In this document: positions 43,528 through 52,031 of the stretch, piece after piece | How the letters are laid out: the number at the start of each line of letters is the position of its first letter | How positions within the stretch are numbered: position 1 is the stretch's first letter | Origin: Streptomyces koelreuteriae | Lineage (GTDB): Bacteria > Actinomycetota > Actinomycetes > Streptomycetales > Streptomycetaceae | Direction of reading: 5' to 3' | Length of the DNA stretch: 64,000 nucleotides | Assembly (NCBI RefSeq): GCF_018604545.1 | Contig: NZ_CP075896.1 | Coordinates: 6,944,001 to 7,008,000, forward strand | Notes under the pieces: generated by a model | The model's input: only the letters and a program-made list of their open reading frames with translations | Told to the model about the DNA's origin: nothing | Database searches by the model: none | Position numbers and translations under genes: made by a program

Positions 43528-44499
43528 ATGCCCTTCGCCCGCCTCGCGACCGCAACCACTCCCACCTGTCACATCGGACTAGGCCTCGCCGCCGTAGGAC
43601 GCCCGGGCTACATCAACCTCGGCCGAGACGAAGACCTCGGAGAAGACCGCAGCGTAGAGACACTCCGCAACCGCACCCACGAACTCCTCGACGCCGCATA
43701 CGCCCAAGGCGTCCGCTACTTCGACGCCGCCCGCTCCTACGGCCGCTCGGAGGAGTTCCTCGCCGACTGGCTCCACGCAAGGCCCGCCTTCGACGACATC
43801 GTCGTCGGCAGCAAGTGGGGCTACACCTACACCGCCGACTGGTCCACCGACGCCGACCACCACGAGGTCAAGGACCACGCCCTGCCCACCTACGAACGGC
43901 AGCGCGCGGAGAGCGACGAGCTGCTCGGCGACCGGCTCGACCTCTACCAGATCCACTCGGTGACCCCGGACAGCCCGGCCCTCACCGACAAGGAACTGCA
44001 CGCGAAGCTCGCGGAGGCCGCGGCCCAGGGCCTCACCATCGGCTTCTCCACCAGCGGCCCGGCCCAGGCGGACGCCATCCGCGCCGCCCTCGCCGTGACG
44101 GTCGACGGCGAACCCCTCTTCCGTACCGTCCAGTCCACGTACAACGCGCTGGAGACCTCCGCCGCGCCCGCCCTCGCCGAGGCGCACGACGCCGGGCTCA
44201 CCGTGATCGTCAAGGAGGGCATGGCCAACGGCCGGCTCGCCGGGCCGCACGCCCCGGACGTACTGCGGGAGGTCGCCGAGGAAGCGGACCTTGGCTGCGA
44301 CGCCGTCGCCCTCGCCGTGATCCTGCGACAGCCCTGGGCCGGTGTGGTCCTATCCGGCGCCGCCACCACCAACCAGCTCGCCTCGAACCTGCACGCCGCG
44401 GCCGTCGACCTCGACGACGACCAGCTGACCCGCCTCGCCACGCTGGTCGAGGAACCGCACGCGTACTGGGAGCGGCGCGGTCAGCTGCCCTGGCACTGA
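43528..44499 (+). CDS. Aldo/keto reductase family protein
   Basis: 323 residues of the AKR TIM barrel. The tetrad appears as Asp and Tyr in VRYFDAARSYGRSEEFL, Lys in DIVVGSKWGY and His in LDLYQIHSVTPD. GIVLSGAATTNQL-like sequence (VVLSGAATTNQLASNL) binds NADPH at the C-terminus. Substrate unknown. ATG 43528 sits in an otherwise quiet region between argH and the TetR gene. Confidence 0.88.
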   Translation: MPFARLATATTPTCHIGLGLAAVGRPGYINLGRDEDLGEDRSVETLRNRTHELLDAAYAQGVRYFDAARSYGRSEEFLADWLHARPAFDDIVVGSKWGYTYTADWSTDADHHEVKDHALPTYERQRAESDELLGDRLDLYQIHSVTPDSPALTDKELHAKLAEAAAQGLTIGFSTSGPAQADAIRAALAVTVDGEPLFRTVQSTYNALETSAAPALAEAHDAGLTVIVKEGMANGRLAGPHAPDVLREVAEEADLGCDAVALAVILRQPWAGVVLSGAATTNQLASNLHAAAVDLDDDQLTRLATLVEEPHAYWERRGQLPWH

Positions 44500-44560
44500 G
44501 CGCTGAGTACTGAGCATCACCTCTCCGTAAACCGCCGGCCGTGAGCCAAGCATGCCCGGG

Positions 44561-44600
44561 ATGAGACATCATTGTCTCATCTGGGCTATGCTCGTCTCAT
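44561..44600 (+). promoter_or_regulatory. TetR operator and leaderless promoter
   Basis: ATGAGACA (44561-44568) and TGTCTCAT (44573-44580) form a perfect 8-base inverted repeat with a 4-base spacer. A further half-site GTCTCAT (44594-44600) runs into the start codon. TATGCT (44587-44592) is a -10 box 6 bases before ATG 44599, so the transcript probably starts at the start codon. Repressor at these sites would block its own operon. Confidence 0.65.
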
Positions 44601-45150
44601 GGCTGTCGATCCTGATCACGTGCTGCGCGCCGCCGCGGCCCTGCTGACCCGTAAATCCACCGCGACCATGGACGAGGTCGCCAAGGCCGCCGGGATCAGC
44701 CGCGCCACGCTGCACCGCCACTTCGCCGGACGGGACGTCCTCGTCCGCGCCCTGGAGTCGCTGGGCATCGCGGAGTGCGAGGCCGCCCTGGACGCGGCCC
44801 GGCTCGACGAGGGCACGGCGAGCGACGCCGTACGCCGACTGGTCGGGGCCATCGAGCCCGTCGCCGGACTGCTCGCGTTCCTCTACTCCGAGAACCAGTT
44901 GTTCGAGGGCGAGGAGATGAACGCGGGCTGGACCCTGATAGACGACCGGATCTCCGCCCTGTTCCGGCGCGGCCAGCTCGGCGGCGAGTTCCGTATCGAC
45001 CTCACCCCGGCCTGGCTCACCGAGGCGCTCTACGGCCTGATGGCCTCCGGCGCCTGGATGGTGCACAGCGGCAAGGGTGCCCCCAAGGACTTCCAGCACA
45101 TGATCGTCGAGCTGCTGCTCGGCGGCGCACTACGGAGAGAGGAACCATGA
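44599..45150 (+). CDS. TetR family repressor of the adjacent MFS pump
   Basis: 183 residues. Helix-turn-helix at about 9-55 (VLRAAAALLTRKSTATMDEVAKAAGISRATLHRHFAGRDVLVRAL) and an all-helical ligand domain. It overlaps the MFS gene by ATGA and has its presumed operator directly upstream, so it likely represses both genes until a pump substrate binds. The 9-codon longer reading starting at 44572 would begin inside the operator. Confidence 0.9.
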   Translation: MAVDPDHVLRAAAALLTRKSTATMDEVAKAAGISRATLHRHFAGRDVLVRALESLGIAECEAALDAARLDEGTASDAVRRLVGAIEPVAGLLAFLYSENQLFEGEEMNAGWTLIDDRISALFRRGQLGGEFRIDLTPAWLTEALYGLMASGAWMVHSGKGAPKDFQHMIVELLLGGALRREEP

Positions 45151-46676
45151 CCAGCACCTTGCAGACGGCGGAAGCGACCGAGGCGGTGAAGCGCCCGGGC
45201 CGCTGGCTCGCACTCGCCGTCCTCGTGCTCGCCGTGCTGCTGGTGGCCGTCGACGCGACCGTGCTCGGTCTCGCGACCCCCTACATCAGCGAGGACCTGA
45301 AGCCCTCCGGCACACAGCTGCTGTGGATCGGCGACGTCTACTCGTTCGTCATCGCCGGTCTGCTCGTCTCCATGGGCAGCCTCGGCGACCGCATCGGCCG
45401 CAAGCGGATCCTGCTGATCGGTGCCACGGCGTTCGGCGCGATATCCGTGTTCAACGCCTATGCCACCACCCCCGAGATGATGATCGTCGCGCGGGCCCTG
45501 CTGGGCGTCGCCGGTGCCACCCTGATGCCGGCCACGCTCGCGCTGATCCGCAACCTCTTCCACGACCCGCGCGAGCGCAGTCTCGCCGTCGGCATCTGGG
45601 GCGCCACCGCCTCCGCCGGTACGGCCGTGGGCCCGATCGTCGGCGGGTTCCTGCTGGAGCACTTCTGGTGGGGCTCGGTCTTCCTGATCAACCTGCCCGT
45701 GATGGCGGTCCTGGTCCTCGTCGGCATCAAGCTGCTGCCCGAGTCGCGGACCGCGAACGCCGGGCCCTGGGACCTGGTCAGCGTCGTGCTGTCGCTGGTC
45801 GGCATGGTCGGTGTCGTGTACGCGATCAAGGAGGCCGCCACCCACGGCTTCGCCTGGGCCACCCTGGCCGCCGGTCTGCTGGGCGCGGCCGCCCTGTACG
45901 GGTTCGTACGCCGTCAGCTCACGCTCCCCGCCCCGCTGCTGGACATGCGGCTGTTCCGCCACCGCGGCTTCAGCGGAGCCGTACTGGCGGACCTGCTGAC
46001 CATTCTCGGCCTGTCCGGGCTGGTGTTCTTCCTCTCCCAGTACCTGCAACTTGTCCAGGGCAGGCGCCCCTTCGAGGCGGGTCTGGCCGAGCTGCCCGCC
46101 GCCATCGGCGCGGTGGTGGCCGGACTGGCCGCGGGGCGCGCGGCCCGCCGTTTCTCGGTGCGGGCCGTCGTCGCCGGGGGTCTGGCGGCGATCGGCCTGG
46201 CGCTGGCCGCGCTCACGGTGATCGGCCAGACCACCGGCTACCCGCTGCTCGGGTCCGCGCTGCTGGTCGTCGGCGTCGGTGCCGGTCTCTCCTTCACGGT
46301 CACCGCCGACGTGATCCTCTCCAGCGTGCCCAAGGAGCAGGCGGGCTCCGCCTCGGCCGTGTCCGAGACGGCGTACGAACTCGGCGCGGCCCTCGGTATC
46401 GCCGTGCTCGGCTCCATCGTGACCGGCGTCTACCGCGACTTCACCGGCCCGGCGGGCACCCCGGCCGCGGCCCACGAGTCACTCGGCGGTGCCGTCGAGG
46501 CGGCCGCGAGCATGCCCGCGCACAGCGCGGCGGTGATGCTGGACGCGGCCCGCACGTCCTTCGTCGACGGCCTGGCCCTCGCCGCCGGGGTCGGCGCGGC
46601 GGTCCTGCTGGCCGCGGCGGTGGCGGCGTGGTTCCTGATGCGGGGGCAGCGACTGGAGAGCGGGACGGAACACTGA
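45147..46676 (+). CDS. MFS drug efflux transporter (DHA2/14-helix type)
   Basis: 509 residues with about 14 transmembrane helices. Motif A GSLGDRIGRKRILLIG follows helix 2; the helix 1 motif LLVAVDATVLGLATP and the antiporter motif C-like GATASAGTAVGPIVGGFLLE are typical of proton-driven multidrug exporters such as QacA and LfrA. Start ATG overlaps the TetR stop. Substrate unknown. A bidirectional terminator follows. Confidence 0.92.
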   Translation: MTSTLQTAEATEAVKRPGRWLALAVLVLAVLLVAVDATVLGLATPYISEDLKPSGTQLLWIGDVYSFVIAGLLVSMGSLGDRIGRKRILLIGATAFGAISVFNAYATTPEMMIVARALLGVAGATLMPATLALIRNLFHDPRERSLAVGIWGATASAGTAVGPIVGGFLLEHFWWGSVFLINLPVMAVLVLVGIKLLPESRTANAGPWDLVSVVLSLVGMVGVVYAIKEAATHGFAWATLAAGLLGAAALYGFVRRQLTLPAPLLDMRLFRHRGFSGAVLADLLTILGLSGLVFFLSQYLQLVQGRRPFEAGLAELPAAIGAVVAGLAAGRAARRFSVRAVVAGGLAAIGLALAALTVIGQTTGYPLLGSALLVVGVGAGLSFTVTADVILSSVPKEQAGSASAVSETAYELGAALGIAVLGSIVTGVYRDFTGPAGTPAAAHESLGGAVEAAASMPAHSAAVMLDAARTSFVDGLALAAGVGAAVLLAAAVAAWFLMRGQRLESGTEH

Positions 46677-46682
46677 GAAAGC

Positions 46683-46723
46683 CCGCGGGGGTGTGAGAGC
46701 TTGTCGCCCTCACACCCCCGCGG
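46683..46723. terminator. Bidirectional terminator
   Basis: Perfect 15-base inverted repeat (46683-46697 with 46709-46723) between the convergent MFS and acyltransferase genes. Confidence 0.85.
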
Positions 46724-46732
46724 CCCGCAGAA

Positions 46733-47407
46733 CTAGGCGGCTTCCTTGGCCTTGCTGGCGTACATGTCCACGTACTCCTGCCCGGACAGCCGCATGACCT
46801 CGCTCATCACCGAGTCCGTCACGGCCCGCAGCACATAGCGGTCCCGGTCCATCCCCTCGTACCGGGAGAACTCCATCGCCTCACCGAACCGCACGGTGAC
46901 CTTGCCCGGGCGGGGGAGACCCGCGCCGCCCGGCTGCAGCCGGTCCGTGCCGATCATCGCGAACGGCACCACCGGCGCGCCCGTCATCAGCGTGAGCCGG
47001 GCGATACCGGTACGCCCCCGGTACAGCCGCCCGTCGGGCGAGCGGGTGCCCTCCGGGTAGATGCCGAACACCCGGCCCTCGTCCAGCACCCGGCGCCCGG
47101 TCATCAGGGCCGCGACCCCGCCCCGGCCGCCGTCGCGGTCGACCGGGATCATGCCGACGCCGGTGAAGAACCAGGCCATCAGCCGGCCCTTGAGGCCCTT
47201 GCCGGTGACGTACTCGTCCTTGCCGATGAAGAACACCTGCCGGTCGCAGACCAGCGGCAGGATCATCGAGTCGATGAACGTCAGGTGGTTGCCGGCCAGG
47301 ATGACCGGACCGTCGCCGGGAATGTGCTCCGCACCTTCCACCTGTGGGCGGAACATCAGGCGCATGACCGGACCGAGCACTGCCTTGATGAGCGCGAAGC
47401 GGGACAA
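46733..47407 (-). CDS. 1-acyl-sn-glycerol-3-phosphate acyltransferase family protein
   Basis: 224 residues of the PlsC family. H-x4-D box NHLTFID and the EGTR box YPEGTRSPDGRLYRG are intact; GAPVVPFAMIGTDRLQPGG is the third family motif. It acylates lysophosphatidate or a related lipid at the inner membrane face. The start is taken as TTG 47407, with GGAGGG 5 bases upstream, because homologues begin SRFALIKAVLGPVMRLMFRP; the ATG at 47494 adds 29 atypical residues. Confidence 0.85.
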   Translation of the reverse strand: MSRFALIKAVLGPVMRLMFRPQVEGAEHIPGDGPVILAGNHLTFIDSMILPLVCDRQVFFIGKDEYVTGKGLKGRLMAWFFTGVGMIPVDRDGGRGGVAALMTGRRVLDEGRVFGIYPEGTRSPDGRLYRGRTGIARLTLMTGAPVVPFAMIGTDRLQPGGAGLPRPGKVTVRFGEAMEFSRYEGMDRDRYVLRAVTDSVMSEVMRLSGQEYVDMYASKAKEAA

Positions 47408-47795
47408 CGGACCCTCCGGTGTCAAGGGAATCTGTATGAGTATGTGCAGGTGGGGACGATACTCGTGGCCCCGGGGGTCGCGCACATCGGGCACGACGAC
47501 TTAACCGAGGCCTTACGCACTGTTGACGCGTGTTTACCTGCGGTGGCGCCTCATCGGCGGTCTGTAACCCGGCCGCCATGATGTGACGGACATCGCCTCG
47601 GACGCCACCGGACGCGTTCCCAGAACCGCCGCGCCGAATCGAACGGGGTGCGACGAATCGTCAGATCACCCTCCCCACCAGCCACTACGACATCCGGCGT
47701 CACCCGCGTGTTCCGCGCGGGGTCTCCCACCCGTCATGTACGCGCCCCTACGATCAGCCCGCAGTGACGAGTCGAACGGCAGGGAGGGCGCTCAC
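47408..47795. other. Intergenic stretch between plsC-like and glpQ-like genes
   Basis: 388 bases between divergent starts. I see no gene with support here. TACGAT (47749-47754) could be a -10 for the phosphodiesterase. No strong hairpin was noticed. Confidence 0.4.
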
Positions 47796-48968
47796 ATGGG
47801 AACGCAGGAGTCGAACGAAGAAACGAGCGGGACCGGACGGCGGGCCCTGCTCGGCGCGGCGGTGCTCACCGCCGGTGGAGCGGTCCTCGGCATGACCGGC
47901 ACCGCGCGAGCGGACGGCTCCCGGCACGGCGGCGGACGCGGCGGACTGGGGAGCCTGCCCAAGCCGACGATCGTCGGCCACCGCGGAGCCAGCGGCTACC
48001 GCCCGGAGCACACGCTGGGCTCGTACCAGCTGGCCCTCGACCTGGGCGCCGACATCGTCGAGGCGGGCGACCTGGTGCCGACGAAGGACGGGCACCTGGT
48101 CTGCCGGCACGAGCCGGAGATCGGCGGCACCACCGATGTCGCCGACCACCCCGAGTTCGCCGGCCGCAAGAAGACCAAGCTCCTCGACGGTGTCTCCACC
48201 ACCGGCTGGTTCACCGAGGACTTCACGCTCGCCGAGCTGAAGACGCTGCGCGCGATCGAGCGCATCCCGGCCAACCGCCCGCACAACACCCTCTACAACG
48301 GCCGCTGGGAGATCCCCACCTTCGAAGAAGTCCTGAAGTGGCAGGACGAGCAGACCCGCAAGCGCGGCAAGCAGGTCTGGATCTACCCCGAGATCAAGCA
48401 CCCCACCTACTTCCGCAAGCAGGGCCTGCCGCTGGAGGAGCGGGTCGCCAAGGTGCTGCGCAAGTACCGCAAGGACCGGCGGACCTCCCCGGTCGTCATC
48501 CAGTCCTTCGAGCCGACCAGCATCGAGCGCCTCAACAAGCTCGTCGACAACCCCCTGGTCGTCCTGCTGTCGTCGGCGGACACCCGCCCCTGGGACTTCG
48601 TCGAGACGGGCGACCCGCGCACCGTCGCCGACCTGGTCAAGCCGGCCGGCCTCCGGGAGATCGCCTCCTACGCGCAGGGCATCGGCCCGACCCTCGACCT
48701 GGTCATCCCGCGCGACGCCAAGGGCAATCTCACGCAGCCGACGACGCTCGTCGCGGACGCGCACAAGGTGGGGCTGATCCTGCACCCGTGGACCCTGCGC
48801 AACGAGAACCCCTTCCTGCCCGCGAACTTCCGCAAGGGCACGGAAGCGGACGCCTACGGTGATGTCTTCGGCGCGTACAAGGCGTACTTCGCGACCGGCA
48901 TCGACGGCGTCTTCACCGACCAGCCCGACACAGGCGTGCTGGCCCGCGAGGACTTCGTCAACAGCTGA
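47796..48968 (+). CDS. Secreted glycerophosphodiester phosphodiesterase
   Basis: 390 residues, GlpQ/GDPD family. Twin-Arg signal (GTGRRALLGAAVLTAGG) with cleavage near ARA, so export by Tat is likely, as fits a folded metal enzyme. GHRGASGYRPEHTLGSYQLALDLGAD carries the catalytic His and Glu; HEPEIGGTTDV, IYPEIKHP and the C-terminal GVFTDQPD complete the GDPD barrel. It hydrolyses glycerophosphodiesters or wall teichoic acid to glycerol-3-phosphate outside the cell. ATG 47796 follows AGGGAGG. Confidence 0.92.
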   Translation: MGTQESNEETSGTGRRALLGAAVLTAGGAVLGMTGTARADGSRHGGGRGGLGSLPKPTIVGHRGASGYRPEHTLGSYQLALDLGADIVEAGDLVPTKDGHLVCRHEPEIGGTTDVADHPEFAGRKKTKLLDGVSTTGWFTEDFTLAELKTLRAIERIPANRPHNTLYNGRWEIPTFEEVLKWQDEQTRKRGKQVWIYPEIKHPTYFRKQGLPLEERVAKVLRKYRKDRRTSPVVIQSFEPTSIERLNKLVDNPLVVLLSSADTRPWDFVETGDPRTVADLVKPAGLREIASYAQGIGPTLDLVIPRDAKGNLTQPTTLVADAHKVGLILHPWTLRNENPFLPANFRKGTEADAYGDVFGAYKAYFATGIDGVFTDQPDTGVLAREDFVNS

Positions 48969-48995
48969 GCTCACACCACCCGGTCGAGTGAGCTT

Positions 48996-49029
48996 CGGCC
49001 GCCCGGGCAACCCGCCGCCCGGGCGGCCG
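48996..49029 (+). terminator. Terminator after the phosphodiesterase gene
   Basis: 13-base inverted repeat (48996-49008 with 49017-49029), loop AACCCGCC, 28 bases after the stop. Confidence 0.65.
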
Positions 49030-49042
49030 CGTCGCTCCGCAT

Positions 49043-49537
49043 ATGACGCCCGACCTGGTCACCGCCCTGAGCCCGCTGCTCACCGCCGAGGCCTCCGCGG
49101 AGGCATATGCCGCCGGAACCGAGCCGAGCGACCTGGAGCAGGCGGTCTGGCTCCGCCTGCTGGAGCGCCTCGACGCCGACGACCCGCCGCTCGACCCCCA
49201 GGGGTGGCTCCGCCGCGCCGTCCGCTCGGAGGCCCGCCGCACCCGCCGTACGAGCCGCCTCGAACGGCCGTACGTCGGCGAACCCGTCGACGACAGTGAC
49301 CGCGACCCCGAGCAGCTCGCCCTCACCGCCGCCCGCGGCCGTGCCCTGCGCGCGGCCGTACGCCGCCTCCCGGGCCGCTGCCCCCGGCTGATCGAGGCGC
49401 TGCTCTCCCCACAGGACCTGACATACCGGGAAATCGCAGGGGAGTTGGGTATGTCACAGGGGAGTCTTGGCCCGGAACGTTCCAGATGCCTGGGATGTCT
49501 GCGCAGATTGCTCGCGCCGGAGGTTGCGGCCCACTGA
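49043..49537 (+). CDS. Small ECF-like RNA polymerase sigma factor
   Basis: 164 residues. Region 2 is short (DLEQAVWLRLLERLDADDPPLDPQGWLRRAVRSEARR) and region 4 reads LRAAVRRLPGRCPRLIEALLSPQDLTYREIAGELGMSQGSLGPERSRCLGCLRRLL, a typical helix-turn-helix that reads the -35 element. The length is at the low end for ECF factors. No anti-sigma gene is adjacent. It begins only 13 bases after the previous terminator. Confidence 0.8.
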   Translation: MTPDLVTALSPLLTAEASAEAYAAGTEPSDLEQAVWLRLLERLDADDPPLDPQGWLRRAVRSEARRTRRTSRLERPYVGEPVDDSDRDPEQLALTAARGRALRAAVRRLPGRCPRLIEALLSPQDLTYREIAGELGMSQGSLGPERSRCLGCLRRLLAPEVAAH

Positions 49538-49594
49538 GGACGGGGATAGGAGTGGGGGACGACAGGTGATCAGATGAGCGGGAGGCGTGCGCAC

Positions 49595-50092
49595 ATGGGC
49601 ATGAGCGTGACCATCTCTGCGGCGACCGAGCAGGACGCGGAGCAGATCTTCAGGCTGCAGTACCTGTGCTTCCAGCGGGAGGCGGCGCTGTACGGGAACT
49701 ACCGCATCGACCCGCTCGTCCAAACCCTCGACTCGGTCCGCGAGGAGGTCACCCGGGACTGCGTCTTCGTGGCCCGGCTCGGCGACGAGGTCGTCGGCTC
49801 GGTCCGCGGCTCGGTCACCGAGGACGGCGCCGCCGCGATCGGGAAGCTCTGCGTCCACCCGCGCCTCCAGGGCCACGGCATCGGAGCCCGCCTCCTCCGA
49901 GCGGCCGAATCGGCCCTCGCCGGCCAGCACGGCGCCAAGCGCTTCCGCCTCCACACCGGCCACCGCAACGAGGGCAACCTCCGCCTCTACCGCAAGGTGG
50001 GCTACGAAACGGTGGGCACGTCCCAGGGCGCGGACGGCATCCCCATGATCGTCCTGGAGAAGCCGGCCGGCGCCTACGCGGCGACGGCTTGA
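49595..50092 (+). CDS. GNAT family N-acetyltransferase
   Basis: 165 residues. Motif A AAIGKLCVHPRLQGHGIGARLLRAAESALAG and motif B FRLHTGHRNEGNLRLYRKVGYE are clear. ATG 49595 has GGGAGG 9 bases upstream; ATG 49574 and 49601 are alternatives in the same frame. Substrate unknown; follows the sigma factor gene in the same direction. Confidence 0.85.
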   Translation: MGMSVTISAATEQDAEQIFRLQYLCFQREAALYGNYRIDPLVQTLDSVREEVTRDCVFVARLGDEVVGSVRGSVTEDGAAAIGKLCVHPRLQGHGIGARLLRAAESALAGQHGAKRFRLHTGHRNEGNLRLYRKVGYETVGTSQGADGIPMIVLEKPAGAYAATA

Positions 50093-50103
50093 TGCCGGCC
50101 TTT

Positions 50104-50135
50104 TAGGGGCGCGGGGAACTGCGCGACAAGCCACA
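50104..50135 (+). repeat. Interspersed Streptomyces repeat, copy 3
   Basis: TAGGGGCGCGGGGAACTGCG plus CGACAAGCCACA, 11 bases after the acetyltransferase stop. Almost identical to the copy after argH. Confidence 0.8.
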
Positions 50136-50160
50136 TCCGGCCCGCGGCCGCCTGCTCACC

Positions 50161-50592
50161 TCAGGCGGCATCCCCATCCCGCGAACGCGAAGCCCGAAGC
50201 CAGTAAATGGCGGACAGCGGCAACAACACCGGGATGAACAGATACCCCATCCCGAAGTCCGACCACACAGTCGCGTCAGGAAACGCGGACGGTTCGACCA
50301 ACGTCCAGGTCCCCACCGTCAGCACACCCACCAACTCCGCGACACAACACACCAGCGCCGCCCGCCGCGCAGTCTCCCCACCCCGCACCAACGAGTACGT
50401 GATGAACCCGTACACCAGCCCCGCCACCGCCGACAGCGAGTACGCCAGCGGCGCCCGGTCGAACTCCGTAGCGATCTGATACGCCGACCGCGACACCGCC
50501 CCGACGACCATCACGCCGTACAGCCAGACCAGCAGCGTGCCCGGCCCACTGATCAGCCGCTGCCGAGTCACCTCAGCCTCCCCAGATGTCAT
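50161..50592 (-). CDS. Four-helix membrane protein of unknown function
   Basis: 143 residues with four hydrophobic helices (LLVWLYGVMVVGAVSRSAYQI, LAYSLSAVAGLVYGFITYSL, AALVCCVAELVGVLTVGTW, GMGYLFIPVLLPLSAIYWL). It overlaps the upstream gene by 20 bases, so the pair is coupled and may form one complex. Conserved hypothetical in Streptomyces. Start ATG 50592. Confidence 0.75.
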   Translation of the reverse strand: MTSGEAEVTRQRLISGPGTLLVWLYGVMVVGAVSRSAYQIATEFDRAPLAYSLSAVAGLVYGFITYSLVRGGETARRAALVCCVAELVGVLTVGTWTLVEPSAFPDATVWSDFGMGYLFIPVLLPLSAIYWLRASRSRDGDAA

Positions 50593-50932
50593 AGAGCCGC
50601 ACCTCCAGCACCGCCAGCACCACACCGCCGGCGGCAACGGTCACCGAGCCCCACCGCGTGCGCTCGGCCAGTGACATGAACCCCGCCGCCGGGACGCACG
50701 CGAACGCCCCCAGCAGATACGCCACGAAGATCGTCGTGCCCTGCTCCGGCTTCTCGCCCTGCGCCAGCAGCACGATCCCCACCACCAGCTGCACCAGCGA
50801 CAGCAGGGTGACCACGGCCATCCCGATGAAGTGCCAGTCCTTCGTCGGCTGGTCACGGTAGGCCGCGAGGCCGCACCAGGCGGCGAGCAGCAGCGCGGCG
50901 ACGCCGGTCACCAGCGTCAGAGCAGCAAGCAT
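50573..50932 (-). CDS. Small membrane protein, partner of the preceding entry
   Basis: 119 residues with four hydrophobic helices (LAALTLVTGVAALLLAAWCGL, FIGMAVVTLLSLVQLVVGIVLL, TTIFVAYLLGAFACVPAAG, SVTVAAGGVVLAVLEVRLY). First gene of a two-gene operon. Function unknown. Confidence 0.75.
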   Translation of the reverse strand: MLAALTLVTGVAALLLAAWCGLAAYRDQPTKDWHFIGMAVVTLLSLVQLVVGIVLLAQGEKPEQGTTIFVAYLLGAFACVPAAGFMSLAERTRWGSVTVAAGGVVLAVLEVRLYDIWGG

Positions 50933-51001
50933 GCTGCGACCTTATTACGGCCGAAAAGGCCCGATGCTTCCGGCCCTGGCCCGCACCGTAGGGTCGGGGG
51001 C

Positions 51002-51652
51002 ATGAAGATCCACGCGCAAGCCCTGCTGTTCGACAACGACGGAACCCTGGTCTCCTCCCTCGACTCGGTGGACCGCTGCTGGACGCGGTGGGCCGTGGAG
51101 TACGGGATCACGGCCGAGGACTTCGCACGCGTCGAACTGCACGGCCGGCCGGCCGTCGAGATAGCCGCCGACCTGCTGCCCGCCGCGATCGTGCCGCAGG
51201 CCCTCGCGCGGATCGAGGACCTGGAGGTGGAGGACGTGCCCCACGGCGGTGTGCACCTCCTGCCCGGGACGCGCGCGTTCCTCGACTCCCTGCCCGCCGA
51301 GCGCTGGGCCGTCGTCACCTCCGCCACCCGGCGGCTGGCCGAGGCGCGGCTCGACGCCGTCGGCATCCTCCCCAAGACGCTCGTCGCCGCCGACGACATC
51401 ACCCGCGGCAAGCCCGACCCCGAGCCGTACCTGCTCGCCGCCCGCACCCTCGGCGTCGACCCGGCCCGGTGCGTCGTCTTCGAGGACGCCCCCGCGGGTC
51501 TCACGGCCGGCCGGGCCGCCGGTATGACCACCGTGGCGTTGACCACAACCCACCAGGCCCACGAACTCGAGGCCGACCTGATCGTCGAGAACCTGTCGGC
51601 CCTGTCCGCACTGGTCACCGAGCAGGGGGTGGAAATCTCCCTCCGCGGCTGA
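51002..51652 (+). CDS. HAD family phosphatase
   Basis: 216 residues. Motif I LLFDNDGTLVSS carries the nucleophile Asp and general acid Asp, motif II VVTSATRRLAEARL, motif III/IV RGKPDPEPYLLAARTLGVDPARCVVFEDAPAG. A helical cap of about 65 residues lies between motifs I and II. Relatives dephosphorylate sugar phosphates or phosphoglycolate; the substrate here is open. ATG 51002 is 70 bases from the divergent membrane gene. Confidence 0.9.
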   Translation: MKIHAQALLFDNDGTLVSSLDSVDRCWTRWAVEYGITAEDFARVELHGRPAVEIAADLLPAAIVPQALARIEDLEVEDVPHGGVHLLPGTRAFLDSLPAERWAVVTSATRRLAEARLDAVGILPKTLVAADDITRGKPDPEPYLLAARTLGVDPARCVVFEDAPAGLTAGRAAGMTTVALTTTHQAHELEADLIVENLSALSALVTEQGVEISLRG

Positions 51653-52031
51653 CGCCTGCCGGCCCCTGTTCACCGCTGTCCAGCATGCGGACAGCGGCGT
51701 GACTGTCAGGACCGTACGCGTGTTTTACTGGCGACCATGACCACGACGAGCGACCGCATCCCCGCGACCGAGGCGACCATGACGCCCGGTGCTCGTTGTA
51801 TGTGTCGAATGTGCGCCTTCTAGAGGGCCCCCGCACCACCCCCTGAGCTCGCGCCCCGAAGCGAGACAGCGGCAGGTCCGCACGCCCTGAGCGGTGCGAG
51901 ACGCCAAGCCGCCCCGCGCGCATGTTCTCCCCGGTTCCCCGCCCCAGCGAGAACCGTGTCGCGTCCCTGAACGAACGCATCTGTGCCCGGGCACACCCAC
52001 GCCCGCGCACTCGACAGTGACGGAAACCCAC
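51653..52031 (+). promoter_or_regulatory. metNIQ leader region
   Basis: About 380 bases between the HAD gene and metN. It holds a short leader peptide (next entry) and, downstream of it, short inverted repeats (CTCGC/GCGAG at about 51854-51871 and CGCAC/GTGCG near 51878-51899) that could fold as alternative structures. I compared it from memory with SAM-I and SAM-IV riboswitch cores and found no convincing match. Confidence 0.5.
51737..51823 (+). CDS. Cys/Met-rich leader peptide upstream of metNIQ
   Basis: 28 codons from ATG 51737 to TAG 51821-51823, with a second in-frame ATG at 51779. The C-terminal end reads CMCRMCAF: three Cys and two Met in eight residues before the stop, in a genome where Cys and Met are rare. 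Position about 210 bases before a methionine transporter suggests ribosome stalling on Cys or Met codons controls the operon. Too short for routine gene finders. Expression is not shown. Confidence 0.55.
   Translation: MTTTSDRIPATEATMTPGARCMCRMCAF

Noticed and set aside
47520..47545. PHO box (PhoP site) upstream of the phosphodiesterase
   Set aside because: GTTGACG and GTTTACC resemble PHO direct repeats but are 10, not 11, bases apart and lie over 250 bases from the gene.
51653..52031. SAM-I or SAM-IV riboswitch upstream of metN
   Set aside because: Recalled core motifs of these riboswitches are not found; only short local hairpins are seen. A covariance-model scan would settle it.
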